Shown: positions 45,974 to 58,950, counted from the stretch's first letter. The stretch: 64,000 nt of DNA from Rhodamnia argentea (GCF_020921035.1 NC_063151.1:7936001-8000000); one strand, 5' to 3'. Program-made: numbers and translations. Notes: generated from the sequence alone by a model not told the origin.

Positions 45974-47221
45974 TTTTGTGGCCGTTACGTAATTGCCTTA
46001 CGCCTTTAATAGCTTTTTGAAATTTCTCATCACTTTAATATTTTTTTAAACCAAACTTTCATTCGAAGGCGAGCACCATCTTTGTGATGCATCTAATCTA
46101 ACAAACAAGCATGATCCGACTGCGTGATGCGGGTGTTTTTTTTTTTTTTTTTTTGTGCTTTAGTCGAAGCTTCTAAAGTTTAAAACTCGGGGTTGCTTTC
46201 ATTTCATGTGTACTACCAAACTCCCTCCAGCTCAGCTATGTGCCATTATTCTTCTTCTCTCTTCTTCGGTCTTAGCATTGGAGTTTGACTAGACTTATGC
46301 AGTTCTATATGTGTCTGGTTGTGGATAGCACATTAGATGCTCCATAGTCAATCTTGAACGCACTAAGCACCTAACACCAATACTAAGTGGGGGAATTCCC
46401 TTATTAAAGCACGTACGAAAAACTCGCACTACAAACTTGACCACATCACTTATAACAGGCCGTCCTTTTTTTTTTTTTTTCTCATGGATGAGAACATGGG
46501 GATTTCAAGTTCGTTTGTTCACTCTAGCTACTGCAATCGGGTCAAAAATCGAAGATCATTGTTAAGCAACTTCTGCGATGTCCATATGATCAGACATGAG
46601 TCGTGTTCCGACATTTTCAATGACGTTCATGTATAATTTCGTCGGGTAGCCACCGACTATTTCAAATTTGAAGAATTCGTCACAATCTAAAACTTCGGAT
46701 TGGAATCTCTTGTGGGTATAAAGGCAAGGCGAAAAACCGGGGCGGGGGAGAGGAAAAAACCGAGGTGGAAGAAAGCCGAATAACAAGAATGCGAAACGGG
46801 ATTGGACTAAAGACACGAGGATTGGGATGCCCCGGCAAGATGCTCCGATTCCGAAAAAGGAAAAGAAACATCTTTCGGTCCCTTTCCCAGCAACCCCCAC
46901 GCCCACTCTCCTTTTTCCGGAGCGTGCGCTCCACCCGCGTCGATCGACGGCGATGCGCCGAAGCGTGAGGGTGACGCTGAGGGGGAGGAGAGTGAGGTGG
47001 AGAGGGGAAGTACATTCCGAGTCACGGAAACTGTACTCGCAACGGCAACGCCACGGCCATTACGGACGGGGACCACCCATCCCCGAATCCGTTGATTGCG
47101 CTGCCAAACATAACCCGACCCCGACGTTTTTTCCCCCCAAACTCTTGTCACTTTCCAAAAAAACAAAAAGTGGCCTCTCTACGTGTCCAAAAAATAAAAG
47201 TAAAAATGCCGCCCCCACCTT

Positions 47222-47222
<1 letters not shown>

Positions 47223-47253
<31 letters not shown>
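47223..47253. repeat. TC microsatellite
   Basis: About 15 perfect TC units. Confidence 0.9.
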
Positions 47254-47258
<5 letters not shown>

Positions 47259-48080
47259 TTACTCTCGACTTTCTCTTTACTTACTATTACCATCATTGAT
47301 ATTACTCTTAGCTCTTTAGAACGAGTCATTTCACCGATAAAAGAAAAGGTTAGTACCACGAAAAATTTCAAATCGATATACTTATGATAAATTTGCTCTA
47401 ATATATTTTCTGATCATAATAAATCTCAAATTAGTATGCTTATGACAAATTTACTACAAACTATTTTTTTACTCATCAAAAATCCCAGGCCGATACACAT
47501 ATGATCAATTTTCTTCAAATTAATTTTTTGATCGCTAAAAACCTCAAACTGATGTACTTTTGGCAAATTTATCATATGTTACCTCCCGTTAAATTGGGTT
47601 AATACAACGAAAAATCTCAAATTGATACACCCGTGACAAATAGATGATAAAAACTCCAAACGGATACACCGGTAATTGTTGTATATAATCTAACTAGGCA
47701 ATTTGATGGTAAAAATAAACGAAAATTGACAGAGGGTAAATTTGTTGGGGTCTTTTGTGGTTAAAAAAAAATTAGTTCTGGATAGATTTGTCGTATATAT
47801 ATCGGTTTGGAATTTTTTTATGGTTAAAAAAAATGAATTTTAATAAATTTATTATATGTGTATCGGTTTGAAGATTTTTCGTGATATCAATTCCTAAAAG
47901 AAGAAACAAAGTAAGGGAATGGATTCTCGAGCTTATCATAGTAGACGGTTTAAAGTTATGCTCGGGACGAAAAATCGATAGAGGTAAGTCGATTCACTTG
48001 GAATATTCGTTTATACCATCTTTAAACTCGTATATTCTTTTTTCCTTTCCTTGGACCTTTCCAATAATGGGTACAATCCC

Positions 48081-48112
48081 ATGCAAGGGAATCGAAATCG
48101 ATTCCCTTGCAT
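48081..48112. repeat. Perfect inverted repeat, 15-bp arms, 2-nt loop
   Basis: ATGCAAGGGAATCGA (48081-48095), spacer AA, then TCGATTCCCTTGCAT (48098-48112). The arms are exactly complementary. Confidence 0.95.
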
Positions 48113-49121
48113 GCGTAATAGTGGAAAAGTACGTGGAAAGTCAGGGGCGGGTATTATATTGGAATTAAAGTTTTGGAGGCTTGGACTGTTCAAGATTTGC
48201 GTGAATACATGTGGATTTTGAATAGTCAAAAGGAGCTTCGTCGGTTATTGCGATGATTTAGATAAGATTACGCCTTTTGTTATCTTCTTCCCTTAATTAT
48301 AATATCGTTTTTGAAGATGGCAATCTTGACATCAGGCCAAGAGAAGCTGGGCCCCCACCATTCCAAAAATTCATTACAGCTTTGATCGTAGGCTGCTGCT
48401 GGGTTGTCACTTCATTTTCAATATTTATGTCGTCACCGCTTTCTTTCAAGCTCGGGAAAATTCGGCACTGCTTATTGAGCTTTGGAGATCTCTCTTAAAT
48501 GAGAAATGAGCTCTTTGATCTTTCTGGGATCTACTATTATTCGAACATTTAACGATGCCGGCGGTCCTCTTTAATGGGCGATCTGTGAAATCCACCACGA
48601 GGTTTTCTCCAAACATTTAATATGTCTTGTCATCGGCATGGGGTGCCAAGATTAAACTGGCAAATTGTGTGCAGTGCGAATCGGATCGCATCGAGAATTG
48701 GTTGCCGGCCTCAAGTGACCGAATTATAGGAATTGCAAGAAGTTTCGTGGATTTTGAGGTTGTTGGGTTATTAAATTAGAAAGGAATTGATGTAAAGAAA
48801 GAGAGGAGAGAAGCCAAAGGAGGAGTCTTCACCCCGAATCCGATCCCAAAGGACAAAAAGAGTAAGGAAATAACGCCACGATGCCACCATTTAAAAAAAA
48901 AAGGGAAATAAATTAAATCTTATATTTTTTTTTTTTGTAAAAAAAGGAAATAAAAATAAAATGAAAAAGAAGGAATAATATAATGAAGTGAAGGGGAGTG
49001 TACCAGCCAAGTACGCCTGCCTGTACCTCCTCCTCGTCACTGCCTTTCCATGTAATTTTTTAACTTCCACCTTTTTTTTTTCTTTTTCGTTTATTTTAAT
49101 TCCTGATTTTGTTTCCGTTTC

Positions 49122-49130
49122 TTTATAAGG
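49122..49130 (+). promoter_or_regulatory. TATA box of SAUR gene
   Basis: TTTATAAGG lies about 90 bases upstream of the SAUR start codon and is followed by a CT-rich leader. Confidence 0.6.
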
Positions 49131-49216
49131 CTCTCCCTCCCTCCCCTGCTCTCCTATCTTAATCTCTCCGCCCCTTCACTCTCTCTGTCTCCCTTCAGAA
49201 ATCTGAAGTACAGAAG

Positions 49217-49633
49217 ATGAAAAGGCTGATCCGGCGGCTGTCCCGAGTGGCCGACTCCTCCGAGTACTGCCTCCTCCGCTCCGAGCCCAAGGCCGCGAGG
49301 CGCCCGCCGCGCAGGGCGGAGGACTCCTTCAGGGTGGCCGCCGCCAGGATGCGGCGGTCGGGGACGGGGGCGGCGGCGGTGCCGCAGGGGCACGTGCCGG
49401 TGTACGTAGGGGAGGAGATGGAGAGGTTCGTGGTGAGCGCGGAGATGCTGAACCACCCGGTGTTCATCGGGCTGCTCAACAGATCGGCGCAGGAGTACGG
49501 GTACGAGCAGAAGGGCGCCCTCCGCATCCCCTGCCACGTCGTCGTGTTCGAGCGCGTCCTCGAGTCTCTCCTCCTCGGCCACGACTCCCTGGATCTGCTC
49601 AGCGCTCTCTCCCTCGACGATCCTTGCTTTTGA
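49217..49633 (+). CDS. SAUR family auxin-responsive protein
   Basis: A single-exon gene of 138 residues, typical for SAURs, which lack introns. A basic N-terminus (MKRLIRRLSR) precedes the SAUR domain, about residues 53-120. The domain is marked by VPQGHVPVYVGEEMERFVVS, then LNHPVFIGLLNRSAQEYGYE, then GALRIPCHVVVFERVLESLL. SAUR proteins inhibit PP2C-D phosphatases and so keep plasma-membrane proton pumps active during cell expansion; this applies to the family and is inferred here. The coding region is markedly GC-rich compared with its flanks. A TATA box and CT-rich leader precede it. The first ATG after the leader is used. No second SAUR lies in the window, so this copy is not in a visible tandem cluster. 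Confidence 0.95.
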   Translation: MKRLIRRLSRVADSSEYCLLRSEPKAARRPPRRAEDSFRVAAARMRRSGTGAAAVPQGHVPVYVGEEMERFVVSAEMLNHPVFIGLLNRSAQEYGYEQKGALRIPCHVVVFERVLESLLLGHDSLDLLSALSLDDPCF

Positions 49634-52145
49634 CCCTTTTGTTCCTTTTGTGGAGGATAGACCGATGTAGGAACAGAGGAGAGATCTGGTCATGCATATA
49701 CAGATCTCGTTTTTTCCCTTCTTGTTTTTTTTTTTTCGGGGGGCTGGGGTGGGGTGGTGTGTGTTGGTTCCTCGTATGTACACAAACCTGCAATGTTAAA
49801 GGCAAATCTAGAGTAGTCTGATGAACGAGCATTTGGAAACTCTCTCGTTTCCCTCAATTTTAGTTCTTGGCTTGTTGGTGTTGGGGCGGATCTGCATGTC
49901 AAAAATTCATAGGCCGGAGAGGGCGGAAGAGTTGCGACTGCAGCTCCCCGACTTTCGTCATGCGTCTCCGTTTCTTCTTCTGTGTTTTGGTGTAAAACTG
50001 TGCGAATTATCTCGAAAGAGGGCATGGTTTAGTAGAGCAGAGTATGCTCATCAAAATGACAACTATTCATTTTCATTCGTCACAACCTATCTCTGCTTTG
50101 GAATCTTGCGTTATTCGAGTGGAAATGCGGCATCTTTCGAGAAATTCCCACTGGCATATCATAATCCATATGGGGGACTCTGATACTGTGCTAAAATGGG
50201 TTGGTTCTTTAGATGATGACGATGATGAAAGAAGAAGAAGAAGAAGAAGCAGAGACGGCTTCACTAGGAGCCTTATCAAAAATTGCGTATCCAAAGTAAT
50301 CAAACACTTACCCACGAAATCATGCAAGAAGCACGCGCCTTTTCCAATTTCAGATTACTTGCTCTGCTGTAACAATCACAGGGGACTTTTTTTATATGGT
50401 GATAGGTAATAGATCCAGATACTCAATATGGGTTTTTGGTCTGAGAGGGAGGTCTGGTTTTAAGGGATATGCTAATCAAAGCAAATAACCCGCCCCCAAA
50501 TTAATGGAGATTACATACATGCACCTCGATTAAACAAAGTATCCATTTCCTTCCCCCCCAGAACGATTAACGTCAGCCCACCTAATGCGGGTAGGTGGGC
50601 GGCAGTTGTGAGATTTGAGTAAATCGTGTGGCTCGTTGGAGCAGTTTTGTGCTGCTGGTGATGACCCTGTTGACTCTTAGCCGCACTCCGCACGCATGTG
50701 TTCAAAGCTCGGAGCTGAGAAGAGAAGACTGGCTTCGTCGGAGCAAAGACAACGGAGAGGGTTTCCCTTGCTCGGCGACGAACAAAAAAGCCTGGAATCG
50801 CTTGGCGTCGGAGTGCTGATCCAGCGTTTGGATGCGATTCTCCCGGAAGAGGACGCGTGGGACCGGACAAGTTCGAGATGATTGAGGAGCGGGCCAGCCA
50901 CTTTAGAAAATGCTAAAAGGGTGCGACGTAGGGGGGGTCGGGCCACCCCTCAGCATCGACGACAAAGGGAAAGCGAAAACGGACCCCTTAATAGTCAAAC
51001 GGCGTATGATTGTGCCTAGCGTCATTTGGACGTCTTTACACGATGGCCGACCCCTCTTCTTGGGCTGAACATCGACAGGGAATATTCCTGTACGCTTCTC
51101 GAATTGACATGGTACCAAAAGAAAAGCATCCGACACTAAATTCTTGAGGGAAGCAAACGCTGGCCCGGAAGATGATTAGCCACTAAGAATCGGTTTGCGA
51201 CTAATCAGCTGCCGAGCCATGTTCCGAATCCTTACAACGATTTTACTTAACCTTGGCCGAAACAATGTCCCCAACCCACTGGCTCCTCTCTCTCTCTCTC
51301 TCTCTCTCTCTAAAGTTTTGCAAACTAGCATGAGACTTTTGACTTCGAGGTGGTTCATCATGTTATGCGGTGTTTGCCCGTACGGACATCCTGAAATAAT
51401 GCGTCGCCTTTTGTTTCTTGTCTGCTTCAAAGTCTTCATCAAATGGCGAGCGACCGTACCAATCATATTTTCATAACCCTCGTTGGACCCAACGAAATCT
51501 CATATTCCATCGGAGAATCTCGAAAAGAAAATAAAAAAGTAAGCGTTAATGCAGTTGAGAGGGAGTACGCGTGCTAGCTAAAGCTTGGATCTACAACTGG
51601 CTCGTATGCATTTTAAAAATATTTGATGAGGCGTGACTCGACATGGATGAGATACACAAGAATGACATTAGAATCTAAATCACGCCCACCAACCACATTA
51701 TTAACAGATTGTTATGGGTTGGAGCTAAGCTAGCGAAAGGCGTCGAAATGCAGTCCCCTTGATTTGCGCAGCAGCGAGCACATGCCAACATGCCAACTGA
51801 CCACGACGACGACGAAGACTCCTTTTTCGTTAAATGATCACTCCTAATCCGAGGATATCGATGTTGAACTTAAACTAATGGCGGGGCATCTGTGCAGCCA
51901 ACCAATGTTCGAGGGTTTTAAGGTATTTCTGCTGCCATTAGGTATTCTTTTTTTTTTTTTTTTTTTGTCGAAAAGAAAAGAGCTAGCTAGACGGAGAACC
52001 CTAATCTTGTTTAGTGGGGTTGCCCTGCCGTACCTAGGAGGCCACGTCACATGCGTCCCATCTTTCAGAATCTCAATCATTCTCTCACCAATCTGCTGAT
52101 TCTGTCCTCGCCTCTTCTCTTCGCTACTAAAATCCCAATGCTTGA
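49634..52145. other. Spacer downstream of SAUR gene
   Basis: The first few hundred bases are probably SAUR 3' untranslated sequence. A GAAGAA run lies near 50229-50250 and a (TC)n run of about 15 units at 51281-51311. Overlapping open frames at 50511-50946 on both strands show no family motif. Confidence 0.45.
51281..51311. repeat. TC microsatellite
   Basis: About 14-15 TC units. Confidence 0.9.
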
Positions 52146-52545
52146 TGTAGGAAAAAGGGACACTTTTAACGGTAAAAGGCTGTGTACATAAATCACTTGA
52201 TGTCAAAAATTTTCGTCAAATTACTTAAATATTAAATCAGTAATAAAATGATCACTTTGATATTTTCGATGAAAATTTTTGACCTTTCTCAATATGTGGC
52301 ATTTTTAATTTTTTCTAAATTTTGAAGTCTACATGGACTTCTTTTTTTTAAATGCCAATCAAAATTCAAAAATTAATTAAAAATGGCACGTATAGAGAAT
52401 AGACAAAATTTTTCGTTAGATGTACCAAAGTGATTGTTTTGTGTCCGATTTGGCCCTTAAGTAATTCGGCGAAAACTTTAAATACCAAAGTGATCTCTAT
52501 ATATAATTTTTGACACTAAAAGTGTCATTTTCTTACTTGATGTCC
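52146..52545. mobile_element. Inverted-repeat (MITE-like) element with GACACTTTTA ends
   Basis: The left arm GGGACACTTTTAACG, then TGTCAAAAATTTTCG, TCAAATTACTTAA and ATGATCACTTTGATATTTTC. The right arm carries complements (CACTAAAAGTGTCATTTTC; ATAATTTTTGACAC; TTAAGTAATTCGGCG; GTACCAAAGTGATTG). It is about 400 bp, AT-rich and non-coding. Confidence 0.6.
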
Positions 52546-53594
52546 CATGTCTTCTCCATTTGTGGTGTTACCAAGAAGAACAAGGAGAGAGGGAGAGCGG
52601 GGGGGATACCTCTGCTCCGCCACTCACACGTTTCTTCTTTGTCAGTTGACTTCCTAACAATCATTGCTCTCGGCCTGAGCTGAGGGATTTCCCGTTCAAG
52701 TGATGATTAAGAAAAGCATAAGATAACGGAAGGTTTATGCTCTTCATGCATTGAGGTGAAAGGGCAATTTTTATGATCCATCGAGAGACGGATTCTCCGA
52801 TCACAACGGTTCGTTACCCATTGTATTTTATCGTAATTTTTTTTTTTCAATTAGATAGTGTAACGGACAAAGCTTAAGGCGTTTATGATCAACGGACGGT
52901 TATCGAGGGGTTAGGAAGTTATTCTCGAAGATCCTCAAGAAACACAACAAGATCAAACGAATGATGAGTTACTTTTCTCTTATTTGGCTTGGACGCTCCC
53001 TAACATCCGGAGCAAAACTAGCCGCCTTATAATTAGCAGCAACCTATATATAGGGACCCAGATACCTCAAATTGCATGATAACGTACGTAAGCAAACAAT
53101 TAGAGACGCTAGTCGGCTATCGTTGCATATGCATGCCTACCTATCCCCTCATCTTCAACGTCATTTCTCGCGTAGACTCCCTTGTATCATTTGGTTGTAG
53201 GTGACTCGATTCCTTCAATTGGTTTCCTTTCGTATATTCACATTTCCTACCTTTTCATCCTATCCGATGTTTCAGACCTATAAAGATCCTCGTCAAATGA
53301 CAGAGACGCAAGTACTTAACAATGCATTTTGATAGTCACGCCCTTCCCTAGCTTCTTGGCGCCTTCCGATGCCACAATCCCAGTTTTCTTACTTGATCTC
53401 CACCGACAAAGTTCAGGCCATTACATTCTTCGTTTACTTGTGCTTCTTCTCTACTCGTAGAGAGCTTCCGAATCATCTTCTTTCAAGTCATCCACTCGCG
53501 CGACATGCCTTGACTAGCGTACACAGATTGAGATTATCACATTACCTGCATACCGTTTCTACAGTATATTATGGGGCTGCCTTCTCTTTTCGCG
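52546..53594. other. Spacer
   Basis: No supported gene. I looked here for later exons of the NOC3-like piece on the minus strand and saw none. Confidence 0.4.
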
Positions 53595-53728
53595 TGGGAA
53601 AGGAAGCCGGCATAGTTGAGGCTGCCGTTAGCTACCCGCAAGTCCTCATCAGAAACCTGGAATTCTTCCTCTGATACCTCCGGCAGAAGGTCCGGCGGTA
53701 GTATTATCTCCTGCTTCTGCTTTCCCAT
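53595..53728 (-). pseudogene. NOC3-like N-terminal fragment
   Basis: From an ATG at 53728 the minus strand reads MGKQKQEIILPPDLLPEV, then EEEFQVSDEDL and NYAGFLS. This resembles the extreme N-terminus of nucleolar complex-associated protein 3, which acts in ribosome assembly and replication licensing in fungi and ribosome maturation in plants. Similarity stops after about 45 residues. A possible donor (GGTAATG) follows near 53546, but no second exon is visible over the next 3 kb, whereas NOC3 proteins are about 800 residues. Most likely an orphaned first exon. A genuine gene with a very distant second exon cannot be excluded from sequence alone. Confidence 0.5.
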
Positions 53729-56700
53729 TTCCAACTCAAACCAAAGGCGAGAACTTTTTCGAGCGTGTGCGTCTTTTTCCCCGGGCCCGGGTTCGCGCCC
53801 TGCCAGAAACCGCAATCGGGAAAAAAGAAGAAAAAAAGAAAGCGCACAAAACCACAGAAGTGGAGCGATCCTTTCAAAGAGAAAGCCCAACCTCAATCGT
53901 ACCATGTGGAGCCTGGAGGTCGAAGGTCCTCTCGGTGGTTGGTGTGGCGGTCACGTCGATCGGACCGGTGGTCCTGCGAGAGGCCCAGTGTGTCAAGACA
54001 GAAGAGAAAGACCCGTGAACTCGATCGTCACTCGTGATGGAGCCTGTTTGAGGGTGTGTGTGTATACTTTTTGTCTAATTCGAATGAAGAAACAAGTTGA
54101 ACCTCTTCTTTCTCTAAGGGGTGGAAAAACCGGAACCGGACCGGCTTGCGAAACCTACGCCCCGAAATAAGCAGTTCCGTATCCTTCTTCATTTTCGAGC
54201 TGGGCTGGGCTTTCTTTCGGGCCACCAATGGTGAAGCCCAAATAACCCCGACTAGCCCAGAGATGGCAAATCTTACAGTCAATATCCCTCTCACTAGTCT
54301 AAACTATCTCCAACTTAACTCACCATCTCTCGCCTGTCACTTAGCCACCACAACAAGCCGGAACCGTTTGCATCCCTAAGTTAGAGGGATAACCAGTTAA
54401 TTAAGGAACACACAGGTAAAGAGTCCTGCTATGTTTGGTAATTTTCTTAAACGTAATGTTTACTAAACCCGTTTTCTACTGTTTCCCATTTCAACTCGTG
54501 CGGAGCAATAATTTTACGGTTATTACAATTTTTTTGAAAAAAATAGAAGAAAACATCAAGCAAAAAGAATATCTACTCTTTAGCACGCAATAACACTATT
54601 GTCGACTTGCATTGCAATATCAAACAACTTACACGCCTTGTTTCACAACGATTGAACTTATAACGAGCAAGAAGAAAAGGCTTCTTCTCTCAATCACACG
54701 ATTGGGCTACGAGATATCAGATGAGCGGGACCTCCCCTCCTACTCGGAAAGCAATTTGAGGATGGTGGGCAGCCGTCCTATGAAGAAGAAGTGGCTACAA
54801 AGCTTCAAAAGCAACTCACCAATCACCACCATCCAACACTCTTTTTCACTTTCAACCCCTCCCAAAAGCCGAAGGCAAGACGAGGGTTGCTTTTCCTCAA
54901 AACTCGCAAATCTCTAAATTTTGCTCCTAATCTTGGTGGTGGCCCCCGGCTCGCAATTAATTTAGGGTTTGAACAACATGAATTGTATGTGTATGTGTGG
55001 GAGTCATTAAATGAATGGTGGGGGAGAGGCTCTTTTAATTGTAGTTGAACCACTCTTTAATGGCGATGTTGACCAACCCAAAGCGATTGGACCACCCCAC
55101 CACTCTAAACCAAAGCCAGCCCCACCCTCATTCATTTCCTCATTTAATGTCAGCAATTGTCAATTTGACAACCTCGTCCTCCCCCCTCCCAACCCAACAG
55201 TACTCCCTTTCATCCTAAAGCTAATCTCATACTTACATCTACACATGAATGCATGCTGATAATGGGAAGGTTTTTTAACTTCCCAATAGCCCCGCGGCAC
55301 GTGTTCCTCGTTGACATGGTTGGGTCCATTAACCCCCCAGACGGGTATACCGGGTCGAAAGCGGTTTTTGGATGGACGAGCGACGACGTCCACAAGTATG
55401 GAACAGCGCCGAGATGGACGAAACCGAAATTCACGAGCTCGACGTAAGTGAAAGGAAATTGAGACATGTCGAAGTTGCGCAGATGGTGGAGGTTCTATGT
55501 TGACTTTGAAAAACGGAACCGTCGGCTAGCTGATCCGCCCCCCACACATTTTGGTTGAATCAAGAAACTACTACGAATTGTATTTCTTCGACGCCCTTGA
55601 AACACACCATCATATGTGCGACCTAGGTATCCTCAATATTAGTAATAACGGGTTAGTTATAAATTAGGATTAAGGAGAAAAAAAGGATTTCGTTAACAGG
55701 CCGGCGCCTTCTGGACACTTCTCGAACACCCAAAATAAGGATAAAATTATCGTTTCCCACGCGCTATTTCTCCGGAGGCGGCCACCACGATGCACAATGG
55801 TCATCTATCGAGGGTGGCTTCACTTGTCAACGGCGACCACCACAAAACGTAAAGACAAGGGAGGGAACAGAGAGTCTGAGATCCGGCACCACCACCGCGA
55901 GAAGGTGGCCGCCGCCGGTGTGAAGAGAGAGAGAGAGAGAGAAGAGAATGAAAGGGGCATTAATGGTTTCGGTTTCGGAGCATATCATATCCGAGGTTAA
56001 GAAAAGAGTTTGGGAGGGTTGGGGTTAGGTAACCCAACTCATGACGATTGAAGAGAAGACCATTCAATGAGTCTTTTGCCTCGGTGGATGAATGACATCA
56101 ATTTATGGGTTACGTCTGCTTGGGACAATTGACCGCTTTAAATGCCCGTTTTTAATCACTTCCTCGACCGGGGTTTGGAAAAAAAAAATTTGGTCCCTTT
56201 CCCACCCTTCATTAATTGATGAAAAAGCTTAGCACGTTTCTCATTCATTCATTAAATGCGCCTGCTTCGAGTTTAATTGAAATGAGGATTTGTCACCACT
56301 TCACCCCCCACCTAATCCATGTCATTCATTTTCGACCGCACAAAAAAAAAAAATAATAACAAAAAAATTCTAAGTCATTTATCATCCGATTATCTTATAC
56401 ATACATATGTGAAAAGAAATGCGTGTTACCATAAACACCGTAAATAAAAGTGATCGGAGATCGCTCAACCCAACCCAACCCAACATGAATCGAGTCCCAT
56501 GTTTCAATTGTAAGGACGAATTGGAAAGTCATGAACGACAAATGATTCGTGCCCATTAGTTTACTGCGAGAAGTGAAAAGAGAAGAAGGAAAAAAGATTT
56601 GAAAACCAGAATGGAGTGAGGAGATGAAGATAAGGTAGGGAGAGAGAGAGAGAGGGGGTTTAATTTAAAGAGGCTAATAAATGACGGCAGTGAATAGAGA

Positions 56701-58820
56701 TTATTAAAGAAGAGTCAAGGTGCCTAATTTGCACCGGGTCGTGTATGAATGAGCGAGCAGCTGGTAATACTTTTTATGAGTGGCCCATTTGTAGATTGAC
56801 GCAGTGAAAACATTTAAAGCATAGGGTTTACCAAAATAGCTCTGGTCACTTCATCTTTTCCAAAACATTTATAGTAAACCTTGAACGAGCTAAATCCTAC
56901 ATCGCCATCCGTATTCAATTTCATGCAATCTCCTCCCTTAATGCAATGATATCGAGATCGAGAGAGAGAGAGAGAGAGTTGGTTAGAGAAAGAGACAAGT
57001 GAAGGAATTAATGGCGAGTAGGCGGTCCAAAGCATTAAAGGAGAGCATTAAAATTGCGTGGGGTGGATGATCCGGGTCTCGTTTTGGTTCGACCGGCAAG
57101 TTCCGTTCCCCGATAAACCTTTGTTGAAATCGATCCTCCTATCGACTCCCATTATGAAATAAATGAGAGCTTGAAATAGGCGAGTCGAGACGTCGAGCTC
57201 AAGAAGAAAAGGAGCTATGAAAAATTTACCCCCCGCTCTGCCCTTTTAAGATCTTCAAAATCACATTGTTGCCGGTCGATTCATGCCTAAATACGACGGT
57301 CTTTTACTAGTTCCCGACCATAGATAACATTAGAAGGAAAGAAAAAAAAAGCCCCCAAAAAAGTTACAAGCGACGTTTCCACTTGAAAATCGATCGAGGA
57401 GGAGAAGGAGAGAGTCGCCATTAAAAGCAGATAAAGAAGGTGGGTGGCCGTGGCTCGACGTGAAATCTCATTGAAGAGGCACCCCAGGTGCACTGGGCTT
57501 TCTTAATTTAAGGACCGTAATTAATGGCCAGGGTCTACTCCCTGGCGAAGGAGCTGCCCCCTTCTGTTCCAATTCGTTTCTATTCCTGGATTCACGAGAG
57601 CAATTTCCTTTAGATGAGAACGCCATATCTTTGCAGTTTTTAGGGTTTCGTCCACAGCTTATCGTGTTTTGTGTGGGGTTGGGGGGGGCTATGGCGATGG
57701 TGATGGGGACGTCGAGGATCAGAAGCAACACGTACATTAAGGGGCGGGGGAGTGCGTATGGTCCCCAATTTGGGTCCTTAATGGGATGTGAACGACGCGC
57801 GAGCGAGCTTGTTGAGCTTTGAATCAAATAAGGACGAAGGTGGCATTAAAAGAATGGGTGGGGAAGATAAGAGGGGGATGCGTCGGGCCAATTAATGCGC
57901 GGTGGAATTCTGCATGTCCATCCATCATCGTCATGGTCATGGCCACAATTTTTTATTTTTTTTTGGCTTCTCTTGCGTGTCAAACTTTGTTGTCTGTCCG
58001 TTGTTTGTTTTGCACGTCGACCCCACCTCGGGTTCGAGTTTTCAATGGTAAGCCCTCCCACTTTTTACCAAACCTCGCCTCTAAACTCAGACGTGACTTT
58101 TGCTAATTGGGGAATAATGAAGCTCCGCAGCAAACGTTTTCAAAAGCAAATTCAAATTTCGAGATCGAGTTGCAATTAACAGTAGTAATCTCCATTAATT
58201 GTCTCTGGAGTCGTGGGAGGACTCCATTAATGTCGAATTGGTGTGATTATGTTGAATCTTCCTTTCTGTCCAAATGAACGAATTCGGTGGCGTGGGCGTG
58301 GGGGTGGGGTGGGTGCGTACGTGGGACGGAGACTTAAGCGTTTTGCTAGTATGGACAGCATTAAATGCTGGCACATCATATTTACCGACACCTGCCCGGC
58401 CCGCTTCCCTTGAATTCCTCCTCCTCGTCCTCCTCTTCCCCGCGTATAAATGCGTCGACCATAAATGAAGCATTTAATAACCCCCTAATTGATTAAGTGG
58501 GCATTTAGAAAAAAACTAAACACTCCCCCCTCCCAAAAAAAAAAATTTATTATCTCTAATTACATCTATTTATTTATCATGGGTTTTTGTTAAATTTCGA
58601 AAATTTCCTCTTCTTTTTTTCCTGATCAACATGCCTTGGCTATTGACGAGCATTCGGTGAGGCTCTTGGGTCTCTCTCTCGACCGATACATGTGTACGTA
58701 CTACGTACAACAGCACCTGGTATTTTAGTAAATGGTGCTGACAAGCTTTGACGCACCTCGTCTCTGTCTCTGTCTATCTCTCTTCGTCTCTCTCCCAAGC
58801 ACCTCGTCCCAGTCCCAGTC
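53729..58820. other. Long spacer between NOC3-like fragment and WW-domain gene
   Basis: No supported gene. The first few hundred bases may be the relic promoter of the NOC3-like piece. Landmarks are a CCCGGGCCCGGG palindrome (53780-53791), (GA)n runs (55926-55943, 56640-56655, 56959-56978), a CCCAA run (56467-56483) and a GGGGTTGGGGGGG block (57675-57687). Many short open frames are GC-driven noise. Confidence 0.45.
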
Positions 58821-58829
58821 CCAAGCCCA

Positions 58830-58838
58830 TATAAAAGC
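58830..58838 (+). promoter_or_regulatory. TATA box of WW-domain gene
   Basis: TATAAAAGC lies about 115 bases upstream of the start codon. The leader is purine-rich with GGAGGAGGA repeats. Confidence 0.65.
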
Positions 58839-58950
58839 GCGGAGGGTGTGAGAGAATCTGGCCATTTTCTTTGAAGTGGGGGGAACGACGAGAAGAGTAA
58901 GAAGAAGAGGAGGAGGAGGAGGAGGAGAGGAGAGCGACGGAGGGAGGAGG

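Larger units (their letters stand above)
45974..49120. other. Long spacer upstream of SAUR gene
   Basis: No supported gene. Landmarks are poly-T runs (46137-46155, 46466-46480), a (TC)n tract (47223-47253) and a perfect inverted repeat (48081-48112). Between 47340 and 47880, AAATTTA/ATCGGTTTG-type words recur at roughly regular distances. Frames at 46827-47387 and 47881-48168 are not recognised. Confidence 0.4.

Noticed and set aside
46827..47387. 186-codon plus-strand open frame, with overlapping frames on the other strand
   Set aside because: Contains a long Ser-Leu run encoded by a TC microsatellite and no recognisable domain.
47881..48260. Possible organelle-derived insertion
   Set aside because: Some coding-like text (for example VLEAWTVQDLREYMWILN) is present, but I could not match it to any plastid or mitochondrial gene.
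49154..49783. 209-codon open frame on the minus strand
   Set aside because: Antisense to the GC-rich SAUR coding region; the SAUR frame carries all the conserved motifs.
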